Below are positions 57,470 to 64,000 of a stretch of 64,000 nucleotides of DNA, one piece after another. A model generated the notes under the pieces. That model ran no database searches. It was not told the origin of the DNA and saw only the letters and a program-made list of their open reading frames with translations. Each line of letters opens with the position of its first letter. Positions within the stretch are counted from its first letter, which is position 1. The position numbers and the translations under genes were made by a program. Source of the DNA: Agromyces kandeliae. Lineage in GTDB: Bacteria; Actinomycetota; Actinomycetes; Actinomycetales; Microbacteriaceae. The stretch lies in NCBI RefSeq assembly GCF_009674665.1, contig NZ_WKJD01000019.1:248001-312000 (forward strand), written 5' to 3'.

Positions 57470-59077
57470 TTGGCCGTCGAAGAGACCGAGTTCACGCAGG
57501 TGTTCCGCGGATACGACAAGGACGAGGTCGACCGCAGCATCAACCAGCTCCGCCGCGAGATCATCTCGGCGAACAACGCGTCCGGTGACGCGCAGAAGGA
57601 GAACAAGCGACTCCTCGCGCGCATCGAGGAACTGACCGCTGAGCTCGAGGAGGTCGGCAGCCCGACCTTCTCCGGCCTCGGCACGAAGCTCGAGAACACG
57701 CTCCGCGTCGCCGAGGAGCAGTCGACCCGCCTCATCGCCCAGGCCGACATCGACGCCGAGAAGCTTCGCCGCGCTGCGGAGGACGAGTCGCACCTCATGC
57801 GCTCCGACGCGCACGAGCTCGCCGAGCGCACGCTGAGCGAGGCGCGCGCGCAGGCCAACCGCCTGCTCGAGAACGCCCGCGCCGAGGCCGACGACATGGT
57901 CGCCCGCGCACACGAGTCGAGCGAGCAGGTGCGCGACGACGCCAACCGCGACGCCGCGTCGATCCGGGGCACCGCGTCGACCGAGGCCGCCGAGGTCCGC
58001 GCGACCGCGAAGCGCGAGTCCGCGGCCGTCGTCGCCGAGGCCGAGCGCAAGGCCGCCGAGATGCTCGTCGCCGCCAACACCGAGGCGAACGAGGCGCGCG
58101 CCGCCGCGGCCGGCCTCCAGGAGGAGACGGAGCAGACGCGCGCCGAGGTCGCGGTCGAGCTCGACCAGAAGCGTGCGGAGCTCGCCAAGGAGACCGAGCA
58201 GGCCCGCATCGACCTCGCCAAGGAGACCGAGCAGGCCCGACTCGACCTCGAGCGCGAGTCCACCGAAGCCCGCGCCGCGCTCGACGCGGAGATCGAGGAG
58301 CGTCGCGCCGTGCTCGAGCACGAGCTCGAGCAGGCGCGGACCGACCTCGACCGCGAACTCGAGGCGGAGCGGGTCAAGCTCGCGCAGGAGCGCGAGCAGG
58401 TCGGCGTCGACCTCGAGCGTGAGACCGAGACCGCGCGCCTCAAGCTGCAGCACGAACTCGATCGCATTCGCGCGAAGCACGCGGCGGAGCTCGAGCAGAT
58501 GCGCGCCGACCTCGCGCTCGAGCAGGAGCAGGCCCGCGCCGACTTCGAGGCCGAGGCCGAGCAGGCCAGGATCGACCTCGACAACCAGCTGACCTCGATG
58601 AAGAAGAAGACCACGCACGAGGTCGACCGGATGCGTCGCGAGATCGAGCGCGCCCGCATGGACCTCGAGGCCGAGCTCGCCACCAAGCGCGACGAGGCCG
58701 AGCAGGAACTGCTCGCGGCGCAGCAGGAGGCCGCCGAGCAGACGAAGAAGTTCCTCGAGGACTCCAACGCCGAGCTCGCCGAGGCGGTCGCCCGCACCGC
58801 CGAGGCGCGCGCCGAGGCCGAGCGGCTCGAGACCGAGGCGCGGACCGACATCGCGAACGCTCGCGACAAGGCCGACGAGGAGGCGCGCGAGCGCGTCGCG
58901 GCGGCGCACTCGCAGGCCCGCAAGCTCATCGCCGACGCCGAGGAGCGCACGCGCGCCCTCGTGGCGGACGCCGAGGACCGCCTCGCCCAGATTAGGATCG
59001 AGCGAGACGCCGTCGCCGGCTACTTCGAGAGCCTCCGCGGCGTGCTGACCCAGGCGGAGCAGGTGGCGAACAAGTAA
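57470..59077 (+). CDS. DivIVA-domain-like long coiled-coil protein
   Basis: The 535-residue protein begins with a DivIVA-like N-terminus (EETEFTQVFRGYDKDEVDRSINQLRREI in blocks, residues 3-35) followed by about 470 residues of nearly unbroken Glu/Ala/Arg coiled coil with an 11-residue rhythm. It likely marks poles or septa or scaffolds cell shape, as Wag31-type proteins do. TTG at 57470 is the start because GGAGGAAG (57460-57467) stands right before it; no ATG or GTG fits. The AI-2E family gene follows 23 bases on. Confidence 0.85.
   Translation: MAVEETEFTQVFRGYDKDEVDRSINQLRREIISANNASGDAQKENKRLLARIEELTAELEEVGSPTFSGLGTKLENTLRVAEEQSTRLIAQADIDAEKLRRAAEDESHLMRSDAHELAERTLSEARAQANRLLENARAEADDMVARAHESSEQVRDDANRDAASIRGTASTEAAEVRATAKRESAAVVAEAERKAAEMLVAANTEANEARAAAAGLQEETEQTRAEVAVELDQKRAELAKETEQARIDLAKETEQARLDLERESTEARAALDAEIEERRAVLEHELEQARTDLDRELEAERVKLAQEREQVGVDLERETETARLKLQHELDRIRAKHAAELEQMRADLALEQEQARADFEAEAEQARIDLDNQLTSMKKKTTHEVDRMRREIERARMDLEAELATKRDEAEQELLAAQQEAAEQTKKFLEDSNAELAEAVARTAEARAEAERLETEARTDIANARDKADEEARERVAAAHSQARKLIADAEERTRALVADAEDRLAQIRIERDAVAGYFESLRGVLTQAEQVANK
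58181..58246 (+). repeat. 33-bp tandem repeat encoding an 11-residue coiled-coil unit
   Basis: Two nearly identical copies (58181-58213 and 58214-58246) encode AKETEQAR-(I/L)-DL. The DNA-level match is closer than in neighbouring units, so it is a young duplication inside the coiled coil. Confidence 0.7.
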
Positions 59078-59100
59078 CTCGAGTCGAGGGAGCGCGGGGA

Positions 59101-60165
59101 TTGAAGATCCAGAACGCGTTCCGCATCGCGCTCGTCGGCACGCTCGGCGTCGGCACGGGACTCGTCATCCTGTCCGCCGTGTCGAGCCTGTCCACGATCC
59201 TCACCTACATCGGAGCAGCACTGTTCCTGGCCCTCGGCCTCGAGCCCGCCGTGAGCGGGCTCGAGCGCCGAGGGCTTCCGCGTTGGGCCGCCATCCTGCT
59301 CGTCATCGCGGGCGTCGCGGCGGTCGTCGCCGCGCTGCTCATCGCGGTGATCCCGATCATCGTCGACCAGGTGGCCGAGCTGGTCGCCCAGATCCCGGGC
59401 ATCATCTCGCAGATCAACCGCGTCGACTGGATCGCCTGGCTGCAGGAGCAGTTCCCGCTGCTGCTGATCGAGGAGATCAGCGAGCAGGCGGGAGCGGCGC
59501 TCACCGACTTCTTCACGAACCCGAACCGCCTGAGCGAGCTGCTCGGCGGCGTGTGGGCGGTCGCGATCGCGATCGGGGGCGGGGTGTTCGCCGTCATCGT
59601 GGTCGCCGTCCTCACGATCTACTTCACCGCGTCGCTCGACGCGATGAAGCGGGCGACCTACCAGCTCATCCCCGCGTCGCGGCGCGCACGGTTCGCCGAC
59701 CTGACCGAGCAGATCACCCAGTCGGTCGGGCGCTACGTGATCGGGCAGGTCTCGCTCGCGGCCGTCAACGGGTTCCTGAGCTTCACGTTCCTGTCGATCA
59801 TCCGCGCGCCCTTCCCCGCGGTGCTCGCCTTCATCGCGTTCCTGTTCTCGCTGGTCCCGCTCGTCGGCACGCTCACGGGATCGGTGATCATCGTGCTGCT
59901 CTGCCTGATCCCCGGCCTCGGGTCGCCGCTCACGGCGCTCGTCGCCGCCATCTACTACCTGATCTACATGCAGGTCGAGGCGTACGTGCTCTCTCCGCGC
60001 ATCATGAGCCGCGCCGTGAAGGTGCCGGGGGCGCTGGTGGTGGTCGCCGCGCTGGCGGGCGGCGCGCTGCTCGGCATCCTGGGGGCGCTCGTGGCGATCC
60101 CGATCGCCGCCGCGATCCTGCTCATCATCAAGCAGGTCGTGATCCCGCGCCAGAACGAGCGCTGA
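59101..60165 (+). CDS. AI-2E family permease
   Basis: The 354-residue protein has eight helices of the PF01594 type. Blocks are VGTGLVILSAVSSLSTILTYIGAALFLALGLEP, LPRWAAILLVIAGVAAVVAALLIAVIP and, in the second half, QVSLAAVNGFLSFTFLSIIRAPFPAVLAF and FSLVPLVGTLTGSVIIVLL. Some relatives export autoinducer-2 or exchange Na+/H+; the substrate here is unknown. The start is TTG at 59101 preceded by a weak GGGAGCGCGGGG. Confidence 0.88.
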   Translation: MKIQNAFRIALVGTLGVGTGLVILSAVSSLSTILTYIGAALFLALGLEPAVSGLERRGLPRWAAILLVIAGVAAVVAALLIAVIPIIVDQVAELVAQIPGIISQINRVDWIAWLQEQFPLLLIEEISEQAGAALTDFFTNPNRLSELLGGVWAVAIAIGGGVFAVIVVAVLTIYFTASLDAMKRATYQLIPASRRARFADLTEQITQSVGRYVIGQVSLAAVNGFLSFTFLSIIRAPFPAVLAFIAFLFSLVPLVGTLTGSVIIVLLCLIPGLGSPLTALVAAIYYLIYMQVEAYVLSPRIMSRAVKVPGALVVVAALAGGALLGILGALVAIPIAAAILLIIKQVVIPRQNER

Positions 60166-60202
60166 GGCGGCTCAGGCCGCCCGGGGCGTCGATGCTCACG
60201 CG

Positions 60203-60955
60203 TCACGCATCGGGGGTCGACACGGATGCCGCGGGCCACTGCGTCGGCAACGGGGACGCCGCGGGGTTCACGGCACGCACGATCTCGTCCAGCACGCGCC
60301 GCGTCTGGGACTCCCCCACCCACAGGTGCTTGCCGCCCTCCACATCGATGCGCGTCAGGTTCGGCAGGCCGGAGAACCGCTCTGCCGCCTCGGCCGGCTT
60401 GAGGAAGTCGTCGTGCTCGGGGATCAGCGCGACCACGGGGACCGGTGCGGACCGCCAGCGCGCGAGCTCCTCGTCGCTCGTGCGATGCAACGGCGGCGAG
60501 AGGAGGATCGCGCCGGCGATGCCGTGCTCGAGGCCGTACTTCAGCGCGAGCTCGGTCCCGAACGACCACCCGACGAGCCACGGATTCGGCAGTCCGCGCT
60601 CGGCGACGAAGCGCATCGCGGCCGCGACATCCGCCCGCTCGCTGACGCCGTGGCCGAACTCGCCCTCGCTCGTCCCGCGGACCGAGCTCGTGCCTCGCGT
60701 GTTGAAGCGGAGCACCGCGAGGTCGGCGAGGGCGGGCAGTCGCGCCGCGGCCTTGCGCAGGATGTGCGAGTCCATGAAGCCGCCGGCGGTAGGCAGCGGG
60801 TGCAGCGTCACGAGGGTCGCCACGGGCGCCCGGTCGAGCGGTGTCGCGAGCTCCCCGACGAGGCGGAGCCCGTCGTCGGTGCGCAGTTCGATCTCCTCGC
60901 GGTGCGCCGGCAGCACGGCTCCGGCGCGGATCTCGGTCATGGTCTCGTCGGTCAC
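60203..60955 (-). CDS. alpha/beta hydrolase
   Basis: The 250-residue hydrolase has the VATLVTLHPLPTAGGFMDSHILR oxyanion start, RFNTRGTSSVRG, the nucleophile Ser in LVGWSFGTELAL (GWSFG, near residue 133) and the late Asp/His region with EHDDFLKP and GGKHLWVG. This fits the small hydrolase type often named alpha/beta family hydrolase. The substrate is unknown. GTG overlaps the stop of the upstream zinc-ribbon gene. A second ATG 15 bases in is also possible. Confidence 0.87.
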   Translation of the reverse strand: MTDETMTEIRAGAVLPAHREEIELRTDDGLRLVGELATPLDRAPVATLVTLHPLPTAGGFMDSHILRKAAARLPALADLAVLRFNTRGTSSVRGTSEGEFGHGVSERADVAAAMRFVAERGLPNPWLVGWSFGTELALKYGLEHGIAGAILLSPPLHRTSDEELARWRSAPVPVVALIPEHDDFLKPAEAAERFSGLPNLTRIDVEGGKHLWVGESQTRRVLDEIVRAVNPAASPLPTQWPAASVSTPDA

Positions 60956-61260
60956 GTGGGTCCGATCCTCCAGCAGTGGGTGTGCCAGTGCCGGCGCGAG
61001 GCGAGGTCCGCCGCGTCGCCCAGCACGCCATCGGCGCGCCAGGCGACGAGGTGCGCGACACCGGGGTCGATCTCGAGCCCGCAACCCGGGCACAGGTAGG
61101 CCTTGACCGCCTGCGCCTCGGAGACGGGCTGCACGTTCCATTCGCGCCCGGCGCGCACCTCGGTGCGGCGCCAGCCGGCCGTCATCCGCGCGACATCGAG
61201 CTCCGGGTGCGGCTCACGCGCCTTCGCGGCGCGACCACGGGAGCGGTGCGAGCGGGCCAT
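60952..61260 (-). CDS. small zinc-ribbon protein
   Basis: The 102-residue basic protein has CPGCG (about residue 57) and later HWHTHC, a plausible four-ligand Zn site. The N-terminus MARSHRSRGRAAKAREPHPE is basic and disordered. Database entries for similar proteins call them ATP/GTP-binding, but no nucleotide motif is visible. Its ATG is 6 bases behind TAGACT (leaderless). Confidence 0.82.
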   Translation of the reverse strand: MARSHRSRGRAAKAREPHPELDVARMTAGWRRTEVRAGREWNVQPVSEAQAVKAYLCPGCGLEIDPGVAHLVAWRADGVLGDAADLASRRHWHTHCWRIGPT

Positions 61261-61266
61261 CGGTCC

Positions 61267-61272
61267 AGTCTA
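61267..61272 (-). promoter_or_regulatory. -10 box of the zinc-ribbon gene (leaderless)
   Basis: TAGACT ends 6 bases before the ATG at 61260 on the minus strand. Confidence 0.5.
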
Positions 61273-61304
61273 CGGTCGGGGGCGGATTCCGGCGGCGGAG
61301 CGGG

Positions 61305-62072
61305 TCAGTACCACCCGACGCTCTGCGAGTGCGCCCACGCGCCGCAGGGGGTGCCGTAGCGGGCCTGGATGTACCCGAGGCCCCATTCGATCTGCGTGGC
61401 CGGATTCGTCTCCCAGTCGGCGCCGGCGGTCGCCATCTTCGACCCCGGAAGGGCCTGGGGGATGCCGTACGCCCCGCTCGACGCGTTGTAGGCGTTCACG
61501 CGCCATCCGGACTCCTTGTTCCACAGCACGACGAGGCAGTCGAACTCGGTCGTCGGCCAGCCGCGCGCGGCGACCGCCTGCGCACCGTAGGCCTGCGCGC
61601 TGCCCGGATCGGGCACCACTGCGGGCGGCGCCCAGCCTGCGGAGGCCGCCGGCGGCTCGGGCTCGTCGGGCTTCGCCTCGACGACGTACCCCTCGGATGC
61701 CACCGCGAGCGACGAGTACCCGTCGGCGAGTTCGACCTCCTGCGTGGCCTCGCCGCCGAAGCGGTCGACCGGGACGTAGGTCGAGGTCGCCGTCGCGCCC
61801 GAGTAGGGGTCGACGACGTTGACGAGCAGGAAGCAGACGGATGCCGCGAACGCGAACACCACGGTCGCCGCCTGCTTGACGGGGCCCGTCACGCTCCCGC
61901 GCTGCGCCGGTCGGGTCGGCGCGGGCGTCTCGACCCGCGGGGCGGGCCGGACGCTGCGCCCCGCCTCGTGCGGCCGACGGGATCGCACTCCGGCCGCGGC
62001 GTCGTCACGCGCCCATCGCTCGCGGACGGCATCCATCGGCATGTCGTCGTACTCATCCGTATGCCTGCCCAC
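61305..62072 (-). CDS. lytic-transglycosylase-like exported protein
   Basis: The 255-residue protein has a charged N-terminus, one helix (about residues 66-85, AATVVFAFAASVCFLLVNVV), a linker, and a C-terminal lysozyme-like domain: FDCLVVLWNKESGWRVNAYNASSGAYGIPQALPGSKM with the catalytic Glu in NKESGW, and TQIEWGLGYIQARYGTPCGAW. It likely cuts peptidoglycan in growth or resuscitation. GTG 62072 has a TACACT box just upstream; ATG 62042 is the alternative. Confidence 0.88.
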   Translation of the reverse strand: MGRHTDEYDDMPMDAVRERWARDDAAAGVRSRRPHEAGRSVRPAPRVETPAPTRPAQRGSVTGPVKQAATVVFAFAASVCFLLVNVVDPYSGATATSTYVPVDRFGGEATQEVELADGYSSLAVASEGYVVEAKPDEPEPPAASAGWAPPAVVPDPGSAQAYGAQAVAARGWPTTEFDCLVVLWNKESGWRVNAYNASSGAYGIPQALPGSKMATAGADWETNPATQIEWGLGYIQARYGTPCGAWAHSQSVGWY

Positions 62073-62122
62073 GATTGGATGAGTGTAACGGAGGGAGTCC
62101 CCCCGGTCGAACCCCGAGCCGC

Positions 62123-62677
62123 TCACCGGACCGCGAGCATCACGTCGACGACGGCGTCCAGGACGAGGTCGACCTGCGCCTCGCGGTATCCGCCGCGCTG
62201 GGCGGAGAACACGACGGCGCGCACGTCGTCGATCGCCACCGGCCACCCGTCTCGGAAGTACCGGGTGAGTCGATCGGCGAACGCGTCGACCTCGTGCACG
62301 TCGTAGCCGACGGCGAGCCAGCTGACGCGGTCGAAGCGGGCCCCCTCCGGGCGGGCGAGTCGGTTCGCCACCACCTGCGCCGTCGTCCGCGCCTCGGCGA
62401 GCCATGCCTCGTCGCCGTGCAGCCGTGAGGCGATCTGCCGCTCGCGGAACGCGAACGCGTCCTCCAGTCGTTCCATGGCCGCGTCGACGTGGGAGGTCGA
62501 GTAGCCGCCCTTCTGCATCGAGAACGCGGTCAGGCGGATGCGCTCGGCATCCAGCCCCTGATCCTCGGCCTCGGGGCGGCCGTCGTATGCGCGGCGGGCG
62601 CGTTGGAGGAAGTCCTCGACCTCGGTGGTCTTGTAGCCCAGCTGATTCCTGCGGGCCCGGGGGAACGTGGCATCCAC
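62123..62677 (-). CDS. DivIVA-domain repeat protein
   Basis: The 184-residue protein carries repeated short DivI1A-type motifs: RRNQLGYKTTEVEDFLQRARRAYDG, FSMQKGGYSTSHVDAAMERLEDAFA, LAVGYDVHEVDAFADRLTRYF and FSAQRGGYREAQVDLVLDAVVD, about 45-50 residues apart. This fits the actinobacterial DivIVA-repeat family. It may localise near the pole or membrane; function unknown. GTG at 62677 is 6 bases behind GATACT (leaderless). It is 42 bases past the cdsA stop. Confidence 0.82.
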   Translation of the reverse strand: MDATFPRARRNQLGYKTTEVEDFLQRARRAYDGRPEAEDQGLDAERIRLTAFSMQKGGYSTSHVDAAMERLEDAFAFRERQIASRLHGDEAWLAEARTTAQVVANRLARPEGARFDRVSWLAVGYDVHEVDAFADRLTRYFRDGWPVAIDDVRAVVFSAQRGGYREAQVDLVLDAVVDVMLAVR

Positions 62678-62718
62678 CGCACCAGTATCGCGCACGAGCA
62701 CCCGTTCCTCGCGCACGG

Positions 62719-63702
62719 TCAGGCGAAGATCTGGAATGCGACGAACGCGACCGCCGCGGACGGCAGGATCGAGTCGAGTCGATCGAGGAACCCGCCGTGC
62801 CCGGGCAGCCACGAGCTCATGTCCTTGATGCCGAGGTCGCGCTTGATGAGCGACTCGGCCAGGTCGCCGAGGGTCGCCGTCAGGAAGATCGCCGCGCCGA
62901 AGGCCAGGCCGAACCACCAGGGCTGCCCGAGCATGAAGAGCGCGAGCAGGACGCCGGCGACCAGGCTCGCGAGCGCGCCCCCGGCGAAGCCCTCCCACGT
63001 CTTCTTCGGACTGATGACGGGAGCCATCGGATGCCGGCCGAAGGCGAGGCCGGAGGCGTACGCGCCGGTGTCGGCGGCGACCGCGGTGATGATGAAGGCC
63101 AACGTCCACCACTGTCCGCCGTCGGCGGCGGTGAGCACGACCGCGAACGTGGCGAGGAAGGTGACGTACCCCTGCACGAAGATCCCCGCGCCGAGGTCGC
63201 GCGCGAGTCCCGACGTCTCGGCACGGACGCTCGCCGAGGCCTGCTGCGCGAGTCGCCACAGCACGACGAGCGTCATCCCGATGAGGACCGCTGCGAGCTG
63301 CCCCGCCGGCCCGCCGTAGTACGCCACGGGCACGGCCACGACCGCCGCCGCGACGGTCGGGATGCGCGGCACCCGGTACCCGCCGTGCTTCAACGCGGCC
63401 GCGAGCTCGGAGCTGGAGAACCCGGCCAGGACGACCGCGAACACCATGAACAGCTCCTTGAACACGAGGAGGCTGAGCAGCAGCGTGCCGCCGAACGCGA
63501 GTCCGATCAGGATGGCGAGCAGCAGGTTCCGACCGGTCCGGGCGTTGATGCGCTCCTGGGCCTCGTCGAACTGCGCCCGCGACGCCTCGAACTGGCGCTC
63601 GAGATCGACCCGCCGCGCATGCATCTGAGCGCGGAGGTCGTCGCGCGTCGAATGCCGCTGGTCGTCGGCGTCCGACCGTTCCCCATCAGGGACGCCCGTC
63701 AT
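62719..63702 (-). CDS. cdsA: phosphatidate cytidylyltransferase
   Basis: The 327-residue membrane enzyme makes CDP-diacylglycerol from phosphatidate and CTP. The CTP transferase signature LIKRDLGIKDMSSWLPGHGGFLDRLDS (in blocks, about residues 276-303) is intact, with about eight helices before it. The N-terminal 55 residues are charged and helical. ATG lies 8 bases past the frr stop, the usual frr-cdsA order. Confidence 0.95.
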   Translation of the reverse strand: MTGVPDGERSDADDQRHSTRDDLRAQMHARRVDLERQFEASRAQFDEAQERINARTGRNLLLAILIGLAFGGTLLLSLLVFKELFMVFAVVLAGFSSSELAAALKHGGYRVPRIPTVAAAVVAVPVAYYGGPAGQLAAVLIGMTLVVLWRLAQQASASVRAETSGLARDLGAGIFVQGYVTFLATFAVVLTAADGGQWWTLAFIITAVAADTGAYASGLAFGRHPMAPVISPKKTWEGFAGGALASLVAGVLLALFMLGQPWWFGLAFGAAIFLTATLGDLAESLIKRDLGIKDMSSWLPGHGGFLDRLDSILPSAAVAFVAFQIFA

Positions 63703-63710
63703 GGTGTGCC

Positions 63711-64000
63711 TCAGACCTCGAGGAGTTCGGCTTCCTTGCGCTTCAGCGCCTCGTCGATCTGGTCGACGTGGGACTTGGTCACGTGCTCGAGCTCCTTCTC
63801 GCCGCGTGCCACCTCGTCGTCGCCGACCTCGCCCTTGAGCGACTCGAGGTCGTCCTTCGCCTTGCGACGGATGTTGCGGACGGACACCCGGGCGTCCTCC
63901 GCCTTCGAGCGCACGATCTTGACGAACTCCTTGCGGCGCTCCTCGGTCAGCTCGGGGAGGGTGACGCGGATGATGTTGCCGTCGTTCGACGGGTTCGCAC
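63711..64000 (-). CDS. frr: ribosome recycling factor (3' part, 5' end beyond window)
   Basis: The visible 96 codons encode the C-terminal half of [48 protein letters not shown], and [24 protein letters not shown] splits the post-termination ribosome with EF-G. The start lies past the right edge. It precedes cdsA as in other bacteria. Confidence 0.96.
   Translation of the reverse strand, partial: ANPSNDGNIIRVTLPELTEERRKEFVKIVRSKAEDARVSVRNIRRKAKDDLESLKGEVGDDEVARGEKELEHVTKSHVDQIDEALKRKEAELLEV

Noticed and set aside
55390-58950. A 1186-codon minus-strand frame including the coiled-coil gene antisense
   Set aside because: Ser/Arg-biased first part is the antisense of the DivIVA-like gene; the real gene starts at 57273 with GGAGG.

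Overview
The window is 64 kb of very GC-rich DNA (roughly 70 % or more by eye). It is tightly packed, with many 1- and 4-base start/stop overlaps, frequent GTG starts and many leaderless promoters in which a TANNNT -10 box lies 6-7 bases before the start codon. Its content includes GlgE, a P-loop kinase/ECF thiamine cassette, a group II truncated globin, DivIVA-type proteins, GatCAB, an NAD ligase with an actinobacterial insertion and a lone orn. Together these point to an actinobacterium, most likely of the Microbacteriaceae (Agromyces/Microbacterium-like). I see no insertion sequence, phage gene, integrase or CRISPR array; the whole stretch looks like core chromosome.

Layout. 1-3.9 kb (minus): rpiB, a Fpg/Nei glycosylase, a PaiB-like FMN protein and an amidohydrolase, probably one operon. 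3.9-9.1 kb (plus): two tandem, overlapping M1 aminopeptidase genes. 9.2-15.4 kb: MscS channel, group II globin, FAD dehydrogenase, TesB, and a Rieske lipoprotein with a DUF2231-like membrane partner. 15.4-18.8 kb (minus): ssb, a small lipoprotein that runs in frame into ettA without a stop, ettA, and a hot-dog thioesterase. 19-26 kb: msrA and an aldo/keto reductase sharing one -10 element, nadE, a Kef-type antiporter whose end lies antisense to tRNA-Arg, orn, tRNA-His, a HExxH protein, and a DD-carboxypeptidase-like protein that has lost catalytic residues. 26-30 kb (minus): a TPP riboswitch followed by ykoE, a fused double ABC ATPase, an EcfT protein and a P-loop kinase-like gene, i.e. a thiamine-precursor uptake operon. 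30-42 kb (minus): GerW-like protein, dinB, ligA, a Tat-exported phosphoesterase, gatCAB and two paralogous membrane proteins. 42-44.6 kb (minus): cysteine desulfurase then mnmA, which together make 2-thiouridine in tRNA. 44.6-54.4 kb: the alpha-glucan block glgX, glgP, glgE and glgB, with ybaK. 54.4-64 kb: CnoX/YbbN-like protein, a fused membrane protein, a long coiled-coil DivIVA-like protein, AI-2E family permease, hydrolase, a lytic-transglycosylase-like protein, a second DivIVA-type protein, cdsA and the 3' part of frr.

Non-gene structure. The heptamer GGATGCC/GGCATCC occurs about 75 times by hand count, several-fold above what base composition predicts. Inside genes it forces otherwise rare codons (GAT before GCC, GCA before TCC). 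Between genes it builds hairpin arms and in one case a hairpin loop. Two divergent gene pairs appear to share a single symmetric -10 element. The glgX/cysteine desulfurase intergenic region carries two adjacent perfect palindromes, one with the form of a LacI-family operator. Apart from these I found nothing that looks like a wholly new multi-gene system. No gene-free stretch exceeds 300 bases; the longest, 41083-41309, holds a leader hairpin and three copies of the heptamer.
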